Positions 11,250 through 22,990 of a DNA stretch of 64,000 bases are shown piece after piece. The position numbers and the translations under genes are program-made. The stretch comes from Lamellibrachia columna (Eukaryota; Annelida; Polychaeta; Sabellida; Siboglinidae). Where the stretch lies: contig OY759262.1 in the NCBI GenBank assembly GCA_963662155.1, forward strand, positions 10,891,000 through 10,954,999. The letters are read 5' to 3'. Position 1 is the first letter of the stretch; every line of letters begins with the position of its first letter. The notes under the pieces were generated by a model that saw only the letters and a list, made by a program, of their open reading frames with translations, searched no databases and was not told the origin of the DNA.

Positions 11250-11573
11250 CTAACAACAAAGAGGTGCCCAGTTTCCCAATAAAACACCAAGAATAGCAAC
11301 TATAGTTATCCATATTTCCACACAGACAGCACTTTCTAGAAAACAGCACAATGGAAGGTATATAAAAAAAAATATTACCTAACATTATATATACTAATTT
11401 ACTTAAATATCTAATGCTTGTAATTCAAGATCCTCTCAATGTGACTTACCAAAGCCGTTACTGTGGATATACTGAAGGTGTGGTTCCACGTTCTCTATGG
11501 AGATGACCTTGAATGATGCCAAGGGCATCAAGCCAGGCTGTGTGCTGATCATGCCATGGAAATTAGCTGTGTC
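11250..11573 (-). CDS. Two 3'-terminal exons of a possible single-pass membrane protein
   Basis: Exon 11450-11573 (acceptor TTAG, donor GTAAGT) starts in phase 0 with DTANFHGMISTQPGLMPLAS and ends IHSNGFG. It joins in phase to exon 11250-11335 (acceptor TTTCTAG). That exon encodes ESAVCVE, then the hydrophobic run IWITIVAILGVLLGNW, and stops four residues later after APLCC. The C-terminal helix with almost no tail suggests a type I or tail-anchored membrane protein, or a GPI-like signal. I do not recognise the family, and upstream exons were not found. Support comes from matching phases and good splice sites only. Confidence 0.4.
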
Positions 11574-11599
11574 CTAACCGTATCCATCCAGACTAATAT

Positions 11600-12200
11600 G
11601 ACTTTAGCTGTAATCATAATCAATGCTTCAATTTGGATTAATTGAAAAGAGAATCAAGCTTTCTCTTGTATATTTTATCTTAAATTACACAACTGTGGAT
11701 ATAAGAGTGCATAAACGTTATATAAAAGTGACCTGGTTATCATCATTAAAAAATAGCAACAACATGTTTTTCAATGCCCCTACTAATATTTTCTTATTTT
11801 CTAGCATAAAAAAACATGCACACTGTGTTTTATTTATCTGTTTTGTCACGGTTATAACGCAAAGCATGTTAATCGTGATGACAAGTAAATATAAAGCTTC
11901 AGTTATTTTTAATTGTTACAACGAATATGGGTATATCAAGGACACATTAGCTATACTTTAATACTTTTTACCTTAATACACAAATCTCAAAAACTGCTGT
12001 ATTTGCAAGATATTTATGAAATACACATCACAGTTTCATTCAAAAGATGACAATTAAAATATGATGAAACAACATCCTCATAGAAATAGCGAATTGCTGG
12101 TGCAATTTTGCTCATTTGCATAACATTTCATTTGTCCATATACTTATACAAAACTATCTCCGCTGCGACCCCCTAGAGACCACTGATTGGCCGTCACGAG
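11600..12200. other. No gene recognised
   Basis: An open plus frame at 11623-11961 has no recognisable domain and a low-complexity, A+T-driven composition. Nothing else is supported here. Confidence 0.25.
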
Positions 12201-12204
12201 GAGC

Positions 12205-12530
12205 CTTACCTGCCAGTTCTGTGTCGTGTCATGGCATGGCACACCCCGACCTTGCCTGCCCTGTTGAGTGCAGCCACCGTATGATTTGCCTGCCAGTTCT
12301 GTGCCATGGCATGCCATACCCCGACATTGCCTGTCATATTGAATGGAGCCAATGTGAGCGAAAAATCTTCCACGGTGAGAGATTTACCTGCACGTTCTTT
12401 CATTGTATGCCACACCCCGACCTTGCATGTCATACTGAGTGCAGCAATCATGAGATATTTAACTGCCAGTTCAGTGCCATGGCGTGCCACACCCTGACCT
12501 TGCCTGTCCTACTGAGTGCTGCGAGTTGAT
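12205..12530. repeat. Degenerate tandem repeat, period about 75-100 bp, four copies
   Basis: The core GCCAGTTCTGTG followed by ATGGCATGCCACACCCCGAC and TTGCCTGTC recurs at about 12211, 12290, 12390 and 12462, with variable linkers. Open frames on both strands here (up to 137 codons) result from the repeat. Confidence 0.75.
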
Positions 12531-12739
12531 TGCCAATGAAGAACAGGTTGTTCATGACAACATACATTTGGAATTTGCCTGCAAAGGGGAGAGAACACTT
12601 TTATTCAGTGAAGTAGCACGACGTTTTCACCTTACACTAAGCACAAATTTGAATAAAACAGTTGTTTATGGACCTGCTAAATGGATATATTTAATCCACA
12701 TAAAAGTACCTCTGTCTGAATGAATCAGTTTAGTCGACT

Positions 12740-14120
12740 GTACTAAAAAATTCAATTCAAATTTATTGTAACTCTATACAATAAGAACAAATACAAAGCA
12801 GAGCGAAGTCCTATCTAATCGCATAAAGTGAACAATAGGGGAAGAATAATGTATAATGTTGTACTCCCTTTTAGTTTCATCAACTACAGTTTTGAGCTAT
12901 GGGTGGTTTGGAACATTTGTGTTTGGCGAAATAGATTTGTACTTAGCAGAGACTGAAAACCATATAAAACTGCACGTGCAGTAATGTTACAGGAACTAGT
13001 TGCCCACCCAACCGAATTACGTAGTCGTTGTCCACACGCTCTCTTCATTATAGGGGCATTGTTAGCATACATTGTTAGCATACTTCAATATAGGGGCTGC
13101 CTCTGTGAAGGTACAGAGGCAGTATGCGAAAAGAAGGAAGCCTGGAAAGAAATAGAGAAGACCAAGGAGAGAGGAAATCAACCGGATTCAAGGATATACA
13201 CACATACGCTTTTTTCAATCGTTATATACTATTTAAGACTAACATGACGGACACAATAATAAGGGTGAAGGACATGGAGTCCGCCAGTTAACCCGTATGA
13301 CAAGCGGTAATTAGTATACACGGTAATTAACGTCAACCCCACAAAGAATAATATAATGTGACTACGCAACAGGATGATGAACAAATCAAAATGGCAGGCC
13401 TAACTTAATTTCCAGGTCTATGGCCGTGAATGAAAACCGGTCACATGCATAAACATAACAAACCGCTATCGCCGTATCTTAATTTACCCATGTTATGGGT
13501 GGTCGCATAAGTATGCAAAGTCAAAAACACGTATAGTGTTTAGAATTATACTACCATCCCTTATTTGTCTGATGTATAAGGACATATTTAAAGCAACGAT
13601 GCAATTATAATACATGACTAATACAATTTCATAAACATAATGTACATAATATAATTCTGAAGTTCTGAGTAATATCCCAAACAATCACAAATGTACATAG
13701 ACATGAACGTTGTTTAGACACAAACGTCAACAATTATGTCCAAACCAACGTGTTATTTTATGACTATTCTGAACTGACGTACGTCGCCTCTAAACAACAT
13801 ACTAACAGAGGTTCAGCACGTGAAACATGTAAGTGTACGTGGACGTGTACATGTAGCTAGCGGCCCGTACGCTTACATTTTAATATCTACACATTCGCCC
13901 GTATTTAATTCCTTAGACCTTGATATAATCCCATTCCTTCTACGAGAGAAGAAGGAACATTCCAGAAATGTTCCTGCATTATCAAACAGCACAATTGAAA
14001 CACAGTTTCGTCACAGGGATGGAACTTTTGCATACACATTCCTCTTGGTAGGCGGCGATGCGTTGCTGGTTGACTTCTCAGAGTTCGTTATGAACACCGT
14101 AAATATGCGGTAGGTGAAAC
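12740..14120. other. Mostly unassigned; possible LINE tail and one orphan ORF
   Basis: At 12745-12800 the minus strand reads ACAATAAATTTGAATTGAAT, similar to the AATAAA plus short-repeat tail of CR1/L2-type LINEs, but no coding part adjoins it. A 97-codon plus-strand ORF at 13820-14113 has no recognisable domain. Nothing else is supported. Confidence 0.2.
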
Positions 14121-14351
14121 ATAACTATTGGCTTTCCACTTGGAGACACTTGCTTTCTTGACGGTCTAATAATGTGGATATACCAAATATGGACCATGCT
14201 ATCAAGTTCTTCTTAGAAGAGAGAGAAAGATAGAGAAAGTGGAAAAAATAACAATAAATGAAGATACTATTATAACGTACCATAGCCCTGCAAACTAAAA
14301 TAAATAACGTGCAAAAGTATGATTTCTGATAAGCGGTGTGGTGGAATCTTG

Positions 14352-14381
14352 GAATCACGCACACGCACACGCACACACACA
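14352..14381. repeat. (CA)n-type microsatellite
   Basis: ACGCACACGCACACGCACAC followed by ACAC is a short dinucleotide-rich tract. It creates a spurious poly-Cys/Val reading on the minus strand. Confidence 0.8.
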
Positions 14382-14409
14382 TTTTGCAGAAGTCATCCCA
14401 GAAAACCAT

Positions 14410-16210
14410 GTCTATTAATGCTAAAGATGTGACAATACTGTTATTGACATTTGTTTATTTCATAGCTACAAACCAACTATCCCAGTAGCGAAAAAACTTT
14501 GAGAAGGGAAATACGGAGTTGAGTACGTAAACCGTGTCTTTCCGTTGTCCCATAATTAATAATGTCTTATGATACAAGCAACCTAAATAATACAAGTGGT
14601 CTTAAATTACGACCGTTCATACAAATTTAAATTATTCTATTGGGTCACACCCTCATGAGAAAATGTGACTTCCACATTTTAAAACCAACATTATTATGAT
14701 AGGTATCATGCCTAATGTATGGAACAATAATTTTTTAACAGTGTTACGTAGTGGACAAAGGTTAATCGTGGATAGAAATCTATAGCGTTGGTAATTATTT
14801 TGACAAAGATGTTTACAACAATGAATTCTGTAGGTCTGCCCAAGATGGGAGGAACATCGACATTTGGTAGTTTTTGACGTATAACCTGTGCTGTGTTGAA
14901 ATGCAAGAGAGGAAACAAATAAACCAAAATTAATATTTCAGTAGGCGATATATCCAGTAGGCTACATAAACAAAACGTTTGGTCTGAATTATTTGACTGT
15001 TATATGTTGCTAGTTGAATGTAAAGCTTGTTTTTGATACTAATTTATTATATAATTACCATATGTATACATGAATGCATTAAATTGTATTAATAAAAAAC
15101 AACATACGACTATTTTCACATCTTAAAATGTTTTTTACATGATATATATATATATATTAGATTTTTTTGAGCTGTAAAATAACTGTCCTTTTAGGACAAT
15201 CAAGTGAATTGGTTGATTGATTTTTTATGCATGAATAGTTGGGGCTAATGTCACTACAATTAGCCTACATTTAAGAATATGGGAATGACTGTTATTTCCT
15301 GTTGTATAGTTCGTGGTCATTATAAGTTGATAACTGTTATTATACACATGATTGTGCAAAGTTAAGTGCAATTAAACATTGTATGTTGCATGCATCAGAT
15401 AATTAATTTACTAAGGATATAATTAGTGTATAATTACTATACTGGGCGAAATCTATAGATTCACCATGCAATTGTGCTTGTTAATGTTTTAGTTGTCCTT
15501 GTATTTTTGATTGACAGGATAAAATTTGTAAAACATGCTAATGGGTATTGTATGGTATTGGCATTCAGCGTTATGGTGTTGTGTACTGCATATTTTGTAC
15601 ACAGAAATTGTGTTGCCACATAGTTGTATATTAAAAATGCCATGGCAGCTGCATATTCAGTTCAGAGTGAGTAGACCAACAGGCTTAGGATCCTAAATAC
15701 TGACAATGCCCCATTTATATCACACAGTAATGAATTGGGAGAGAATATGTGTATGTATGAGTCATGAACGAATGGGTACAATTTATTAAAATGGCTTTCA
15801 TAAATATAATAGTAATAATTGTATTATTATGCCCAATGATACATGTTTAGCATTGATCATATTTATCCTAGATTGTGAGTGCATTATTTGAGTAGAAGTA
15901 AACGTCAAATCAATTGTCACACAGTTTATTCATGCACACCAGTGCAACAATTTGAAGTCTTACATAACATTACTTATAAGACGATTCAATCAAAGAGTGG
16001 GTCTGCTAAGTCAGCACAATCGGCAGCGAATACAAATGACAACAAATTAACATAACGAGGCTTAGTGCAATCGATAGTGTCACATCTGGCTAACCAACGA
16101 TTGCATTGGCGTGTTCTTCTTTCAGGCCAAGGGCTTGAAGTGTTTGACCAAACAGAAATGGTTCGACAACAAGCCTCTTGTACGATGCGCTGCAATGGAA
16201 TGAATTACAC
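14410..16210. other. No gene recognised
   Basis: This is long A+T-rich sequence. A roughly 60-bp diverged match (TATAATTACTATACTGGGCG followed by AAATCTATAGATTCA) at about 15425-15475 recurs at about 22545-22600, so a low-level dispersed repeat is present. A (TA)n run lies near 15140. No exon is supported. Confidence 0.25.
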
Positions 16211-16214
16211 ATAT

Positions 16215-16290
16215 AATGCAACTGTAAAGCTCTGTGAACAATATTGGACGTGGCGCTGAACAAAATAAATGTTATTATTATTATGATGAG
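16215..16290 (+). mobile_element. Candidate LINE/SINE 3' end with ATT-rich tail
   Basis: CTGTAAAGCTCTGTGAACAA, then GGCGCTGAACAAAATAAATG and TTATTATTATTATGA, resembles the conserved 3' hairpin, AATAAA and (ATT)n tail found on many animal retroposons. No upstream coding part is visible, so the copy would be severely 5'-truncated. Confidence 0.4.
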
Positions 16291-16750
16291 AAATCCTGCA
16301 CAGCCTAATACAGAAGAAACATACAATTGACCCAGTAGTCTTCAAGGAATACTGTTAGAATAACACCTCTATTATAAGTGTGTTGCTTTGTGAATTTGTT
16401 ATTTGAAGTTAGCAATGTGTCAATGACACGCAGATTTTTTAATCCATTCGTGGACCTTCATTATTCTGAATATGAAATTCAAATAGGCTATTCACATAGT
16501 AGAGAGTTTGAAGTAAAATAATGTCAGATTTGACGAGCTATTATATTGAGAAGCAATTTTAAAAGACTGCAGTGGTGTTACGTCTAGTGAGCATATATCG
16601 TTAGATTATTCCTACTTACACCTTAAAAGCTTCATAATCCAGGTGTTCGTAACACATGATGTACAGAGTTAAAAAAAGAAGTGTGCCATATATTGTACAT
16701 AAATGTATTCACGTATAATTAGATAAATTACCCTTATTTTTGTAACTTAC
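16290..16750. other. No gene recognised (likely intron or 3' part of the minus-strand gene)
   Basis: The next exon of the gene at 16751-18557 would be expected at lower coordinates in phase 2. I could not identify it. Confidence 0.25.
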
Positions 16751-18557
16751 AGAGATGACAATTTCCTCAAATTGTCTGGCACCAGATACAGGGTTTCGGT
16801 GGAGTACAACCCTGTTATGATTGTTGTCTCACATGCCCTCTTTGCCTGTATGAGCAGTGTTTCCACAACCTAAAACGTGAAATGCGTCAGCAATAAATTA
16901 TTTAATAAATACCATCTATAAGCAATGCATCATAACCGAAAGGTTATTAAAAAGAAAGGATAGAACAAATAAAGCACAATGATTTGCATTGTAACAAAAC
17001 TTATAATGTGTTCAAAACCTAACTTCAAAATAGCGTTTTCCATTAAAGTTAGAAGGAAACTGAAATAAAACTTTAGAATTTGACCATTTGTCAACCTCAC
17101 TTTTGTTCTGACCCTTCAACATGCATGATGTCCAAGGCAAGCCCATAGACACTGATAGATTGGATAAGGTATCGAATGCATACACGACCTGCTATTTACT
17201 TTAGTGATGCTTTCACGACTTTAATTTGTTAATTTATTTATAATAAACAGAAAAAATATGAGCACAAGAAATAGCTGTGAGGTGGCAATTTTGGCAAATA
17301 CTGGACGAGGTGGGTGACAAAGACAGCGAGGTGGCCCACCTGCACAAGTGAAAATCTACCATATATTTCAAGAGCAAATGTTTCACTACAACATATCTCA
17401 ATAGCATTGTTTGGTATCTTACCCCAGGACATGCCGAGGCAAGGGCAGCATAGTCGGTCAATAGTCTAAGGCGTTGTCCCCTTGGTGCTGCACAATGTCG
17501 TGCATACTTTGCTGGAACGCGGCCTGCCCTAAAAACAGATCAAATATCATTTGTAGAGATACGTAGCACTTAGTTTGATGTATAAATATAAATGTGACTG
17601 CAATTCCTACAATGTATACGTAAAAGCAATTTGACAACACTACTTTTGTTTTAAAGAATGATCATTATTTTTGTGTAAGATCTTGAGGCTCCTGTCTGCA
17701 CTCCTTATAATTATAGGAGTTATAGTGTACATTTAGTAAAAATTGTGTCTTGCCTCTCAAGCCGTGAATTATAGTCAGGCTAACGAAAATGTTACCATGG
17801 ATTGCTCCCACTAAGAGCGATGAAAATCAGGCATGACTTTAAGTAACAGTTACAACAAAAATAATGCATATTAAACTTGAACACTTGATGGAAAATATCC
17901 CCCTATGCATACAATAAGAAAATATTACTTAATTCTTTAGAATAAAAATTTGTTTTCTCGGACCTCCAAAAATCCATTTCTACACTTTTTTGGACATTGG
18001 TCCTATAGATGCTACATGGTGATGGCTTGTTTTGAAATTTAAAGCCTGAAGATTCTAATTATAATATATATTATAATAGCTAACTTACTTGGGTTCTTGG
18101 AATGTGAACATGTCATGAAGGTCGCTGAGCACAATGTCCCTCACCTGTAAACACATATAAAATTTAACATCTTATAATTTCATACCCTGCAAAATTCCAT
18201 TAATATGTGATTGCTGTATTATAGAGTGACATTTGCAGACATGTATTTTAATAGTCACATTTCTACATGAAAATGAGGGATATGCAAATGAATTAGGGAT
18301 GATAGAATACATAATTTGCATGATAGATGTCCATACTAATATTGATGGAAAGTTCATCAAAATCCATAAAATATTAGCTAAGTTACGAAGTGTTTGATTT
18401 TGCCATTTTACGGTTACCATTATTGTCTTAAGTATTGCTACCTTATCAGCAAACTGTCTCTTTGTGCATGTTGTAATGAGAGCGTAGGCCTCTTGTACAT
18501 GTGGGGCAACTTTGTCAGGATTCCACTCCACAAAGTCATCATCCAGTGAAAGAAAAT
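16751..18557 (-). CDS. Partial four-exon gene of unknown family
   Basis: Four exons join with exact phases: 18442-18557, 18089-18144, 17423-17528 and 16751-16869. Donors are GTAGCA, GTAAGT, GTAAGA and GTAAGT; acceptors are TTTCAG, TTACAG, TTTTAG and TTTTAG. The joined frame begins FLSLDDDFVEWNPDKVAPHV, passes VRDIVLSDLHDMFTFQEPK and AGRVPAKYARHC, then LLTDYAALASACPG and VVETLLIQAKRACETT, and ends DNLRKLSSL in phase 2, so more exons are expected on both sides. There are no internal stops. Phase-consistent joining of four exons makes chance unlikely. I do not recognise the protein; the helical, Asp/Leu-rich character suggests a soluble protein. It lies downstream of the integrase-protease pseudogene on the same strand, with a MITE between them. 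Confidence 0.55.
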
Positions 18558-18779
18558 CTGAAACAAAATCATGGGATTTGTACATGTAAAAGAACAGGTG
18601 ACAATATTGAAAACAAATAGCTTTAAAAAATCATTTGCACACTGTATTAGATAATTCACTACAAACGCTGGGCTCTAAATTAATGATACCAGTTGTCAGA
18701 AAATGTCTTTTTTATTATAACTGCCTGCGGACAAGTAGGTTATTTGATGTATTTCTAGCCCTTGACAAGTGTAGACTTA

Positions 18780-18954
18780 CAGTAAACCTCACATTAGTCG
18801 GAATCAAAGGGACCAAGCGATTTAATCCGAGTTAGGTGAAGATCCGACTTAGACATAGATTTCGTATGGGAAATAAATACATTCCAAGTCGGAATTGTGT
18901 CCAAGCTGAGCGAAGATACGACTTAGGAGAATCTGACGTATGCAAGGTTGACTG
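18780..18954. mobile_element. pogo/Tigger-like MITE, 175 bp, with TA target duplication
   Basis: The element starts CAGTAAACCTCACATTAGTC at 18780 and ends GACGTATGCAAGGTTGACTG at 18954. The ends form an imperfect terminal inverted repeat of about 25 bp (both read CAGT-AACCT-GTC-GA inward). It is flanked by TA at 18778-18779 and 18955-18956. The interior repeats GTCGGA/TCCGAC-like motifs. It has no coding capacity. Confidence 0.7.
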
Positions 18955-18959
18955 TATTT

Positions 18960-19770
18960 ATAGTTATAAAGAAGAATGTTGGATAGTACTTACCTATCTG
19001 TCAAAAATATACTATAAAAATCTGTGGTCTTAAACTAAACATGCAACAGAATGAACGTTAAAGTGACCCGTCATAACAAAAGGTTAGATGAACATAAACT
19101 TAAGTCTAATTTGCAATAACAAAGCAACAATTTGTCTGCAAAAAAAACTATAGGTGCTGCATCAACTCGTCATCAGGTTTACTGGTGCAAAAAAGATCAC
19201 TTTCAGCAAAGTGTGTTATCGCGGCATGTCAAAAGCCCGATATTTATTCCTGTTGTTGAATTGGACAAAAATGTACCAAAACAAAAAACAAATTGATTAA
19301 GCACCTTTAATTAGGATACGTACCTAAGCACATGTGATCTGTTTGTTTGGAAATCGCCTACATAATGATGCACAAAGACATTTTAGTCATAATGACAAAA
19401 AATTATTTCTCACTATTGTGTTATGAAAAAAATAATACTTCAAACTACAAAACAGACATTTACCTTAACATAGCACTTTTTCTGTGAGAAGTCAGTCATC
19501 ATGTTCACAATCGTGACTCAAATGTGCACACGTGTCTGCAGACCTATCCAAACAAAGTGAACAATTTGCTGAGCATGTATAACATCAGAGAATGTGGTTT
19601 TTATTATATTTCGGTGAAAATATTACAGCCTATCCCACCAAAAGAATCAGCATAAATTGTCAACAATTTCCTACATGAAAACATTTCAACTATACCAGTA
19701 TCTTTCAATATATTTCAACCACATTGAATATATACGTACACATGTATAATTATCATATGCATATATTTTA
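18960..19770. other. No gene recognised
   Basis: A possible small exon (minus, about 19460-19540, ending ...KKCYVK before GTAAATG) does not fit the phase of the downstream gene. Nothing else is supported. Confidence 0.2.
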
Positions 19771-19774
19771 CATC

Positions 19775-22186
19775 TACTGTTTATGCCAAGGGAAATTAAA
19801 GATCCCACTCGCGTTATATAAATGCGTACTCTTCAATATCATGGCAATTATTAAGTTACACATTAAGTCTAACCTCATGCTGCTTGGGAAGTGTGTCATG
19901 ACACCACTTTCAATGCAGGTTCGCAAGTGTCCACGCATTGCAGCCTGATCGTACTCGCCACTGGGGAATTCCTCATAACACACAGATGTTGCTGCTGCAA
20001 TGGCGTAGAGCCCACAATCAATGACCCCACTCTGTCGCTGACTGGTGTCAACAACACACCTGATTCTTGAGTGTGTTGTTCACAGCAGTGAAGCAATCTG
20101 CATTTTGCAGTGCATGTTGACACTTCTGTTGAGCGAGTCATAAACGATGACATCTGCATCCACATGGGGTGGTGGAGTGGCGACAGTTACCCTGTGCAGT
20201 TCTCCATCATGCAGTACATACACAAACGGTCCACTCGCAACAGCGAACTGCAGAACGGCACCGAGAACTGGGTTTTGCAAGCCGGCCATTCCAGGAAATT
20301 GCTTCTTCAGCAATTGTAGTTCTACCCATACGTGGTCGTCTGTCAGCAAACTGAACTCATCTAAAACGAAGTCCACACGCTGCTGTTTTGACGAACACAC
20401 AACCTTAGCGTTCTTGATGTGTGGCCGCTTGGTTGGCACTGGCAGCAGTGAGGCAGTCATCGCTGGGCAGGCAGTAGTCGAAAGGAGTGCAGCAGCTGGG
20501 CGGGTGGTAGTCGTCACGATTGCAGCAGCTGGGTGGGTGGTAGTCGTCACGATTGCAGCAGCTGGGCGGGTGGTAGTCGAAACGAGTGCAGCAGCTGGGC
20601 AGGCAGTACTCATTAATTATTAAGTTAATGATTAGGTGAAGTTAATCACCTCATGCCTGTTATTTGATACAATGGGAAGAAATATGCAGCACCCAACCAA
20701 GAGAAAAACAATAAAAAAACATTACTAAAAATACATATAAAAAACAGATAAGTTTACTATACCTTCATGAAACGTGCGATCTAAATATGGCTTGAGCTGG
20801 CCAAAGTTCACTTTGTGCTTCAACAGCACCCCGTCCTTCTCTAAGACCGCCTGATGGTTCGGTCCGACGGTCTTAACCGTGTATGGACCGAGCCAGTTGG
20901 CCTCCAGCTTACCACCTGCATCAGACAAGCATAATGTGATATAGTTCATTAAAATGAGACAACTGACATGCATCCTAACATCACCAAAATATGCATATTA
21001 TTATTTTAATGCTAATAGTAATATGTAAAATAATAATAAGCAGCCAAGTGAGAAGTATATTTGTGCCATACCACATTTATAAATTCACGACCTTGGTCAC
21101 TCAGGAGGCGTTGTGGTGGCCCGTAGGAATAGAAGAGGTCAATGATAGCAGCACTGACGTCCCCTGCAGCTTTGCTCTGTCACTGTCAATCAGAATTCAT
21201 CATTGAACATTATTGTACATTTGCACTTCATACATTTGCCATGATAGATACATATACTGTAATCCACATATAAAGCATACGTCCAAGAGAAGCAAGGAAG
21301 CTAGATAATATTGCCCAAAACAGCATCAATGTTAACACTGTCAAATGCAATAGTATTTGAAGAAAGTCAGTTTAATTGGTTACAGTGAGGGCTGATAACA
21401 AAGTTAGCCTATAGTGTCATTTATCATGTCCATAAATGGATGTGCGAAGGTCGGTAATAAACTGTGCATATAGGAGTGGACACACAATATGATTGAAAGC
21501 CAAACAGAACTGTGCAGTGCTATTAGTACCTTAATCGGCCTTGCAAAGACAAACTTAGAAAACAAATCAGTCGCAGTGAAAATGTATTTACCCCGTTCGA
21601 AGTTTCGAAGTAAGGCCCCATCAGGTCGATACCTACTACATCCCAGGTAACATCTGTTTTGATGGGCTGAAGCTCGGGAGCCAGTCTTCATTTTGTGCTG
21701 GCATGCGGGCACGCTTTCACCTACAATGTGAAATAGAAAAGAATCAGAAGACATTTTGTTAAATTCACTATAAATATTATGCAACACAGAATGCGAGTTT
21801 AATCACTGAAAGCCTGAAAAAAATAATCACAGTGCTAAATTGTTGACGTCATTACCCGATGATGTAATAGTTTCACCAGCACTAGCAAAGTACAATAAAG
21901 TTATGACATAGTGGCATAGTCTCTGTAACACTACACAGGCTTAACATATCACTCATGCTGTTATGGCAATTTGTACTCCAATTACATTTATAAAGATAGT
22001 ATGTTTAACTTACCCAATATATCACATATTTTGCCATCGTAGTCCAGTTTTTTCAAAGTAACCGCCACGCCCTGATGACCCCCAGTGCCCGGATCATCGT
22101 GGCACTCTCTAAGTGCTGCCTCGATCTCAGTACGGCTGCGCAGTACCAACCGCAGGCCTCCTTTTGCCACAAAACACAACTTTCCC
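19775..22186 (-). pseudogene. Ginger/KRBA2-like gene: gypsy-type integrase, GPY/F module and Ulp1-like cysteine protease, degraded
   Basis: Exon 22014-22186 (donor GTAAGT) has the zinc-binding N-domain signature ECHDDPGTGGHQG. Exon 21530-21720 carries the first part of the DDE core (TATDLFSKFVFARP). Exon 21075-21176 holds the second catalytic Asp (LLSDQGREFIN). Exon 20763-20915 is the GPY/F module (NWLGPYTVKTVG). The last exon (from about 20597) encodes an 11-residue repeat and a Ulp1-type protease with His in HDGELHRV, Asp in VYDSL and Cys in DCGLYAIA. This combination is known in Ginger-type transposons and KRBA2-like genes. The breaks are a +1 and a compensating -1 shift in exon 21530-21720, a TGA at 20082-20080 upstream of the catalytic Cys, and no exon for the third integrase acidic residue. 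The splice between the GPY/F and protease exons is weakly defined. Confidence 0.65.
20450..20615 (-). repeat. 33-bp coding minisatellite
   Basis: The unit CCCAGCTGCTGCAATCGTGA and its continuation CGACTACCACCCG repeats about four to five times. On the minus strand it encodes PAAA(I/L)V(T/S)TTT(R/H), between the GPY/F module and the protease part of the preceding pseudogene. Confidence 0.85.
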
Positions 22187-22209
22187 CTGCAACACACACT
22201 ATCCATTAA

Positions 22210-22635
22210 TTAGTGAATATTATATATTATATAAATATTCAAAATATATGTTTAACTATTGGAGACAAATAACATGAAGAATGCTTGTCCCAACACTTGT
22301 GTGCAAATTATGTGCATAAATTGATAAACTCTACATGCAGATGAACGTTCTACAAATAATTGCTAATATTTCGTAGATCAGTGTGGTACGTGATAATGAT
22401 AATATAGTGAACTTAATGCGCCTGCGTCCCCAGGAATCTGAGCTCATAGAAGTATGTGCAGAAGTGGAAATAGATAACCGAATGTCTCAGTACTTAAGAC
22501 AAAACATTTGGTTGCTGACATTTTTTTACTTAGGAAATAATCATTGTATAATTGCTATACTGGATGAAATATACAGATTCATCGTACGATGGTCCTTGTT
22601 TTGTTTGTTTATTTTCTAACCTGGAAATTTGCATG
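22210..22635. other. No gene recognised
   Basis: Upstream exons of the integrase pseudogene would be expected at higher coordinates but none is identifiable. A diverged copy of the repeat noted near 15425 lies at 22545-22600. Confidence 0.25.
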
Positions 22636-22639
22636 TGAC

Positions 22640-22990
22640 TCAATATGATCCATGCTGCCATGCAGAGAAAGCACATTTGTCAATGTCAATATTAGTTTTG
22701 TGGACAAAAAGTTGTTGTGGCACAGATGATCTTAGATTCCTAGGGATATCTGTAAAATGCAAGAAACTAACCAAGTAGGGTGGTTGTTGTGTAGAAAGGG
22801 CCCAATACATAATGGTAGCTAATTTGGTTCGATACACAACCAGAAGACAGTGGAGCTGTTTAAGTAGAGGAAGTGATGTTGAGAAACGAGGGGCTTTGAT
22901 TACAACACATGCCAAACAATTATGTACTCCTTCAAGTCCTTTTTAGCAACATTGTTTAGCAGTGACTTGCAATAGTCAAGGCGACTACAA
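22640..22990 (-). pseudogene. LINE reverse transcriptase C-terminal fragment
   Basis: The minus frame contains LLKQLHCLLVVYR, then ALSTQQPPYLVSFLHF and LRSSVPQQLFV. This is the conserved C-terminal block of many jockey-superfamily ORF2 proteins (family form: LHWLPV.YR...ALSTGQPPYL). Just upstream another frame reads LDYCKSLLNNVAKKDLK, the preceding block, so a frameshift lies near 22918. Both ends are truncated. Confidence 0.75.

Noticed and set aside
15986..16326. Minus-strand frame with FLFGQTLQALGLKEEHANAI, reminiscent of a COMMD N-terminus
   Set aside because: The similarity is short, no COMM domain follows, and no splice context supports it.
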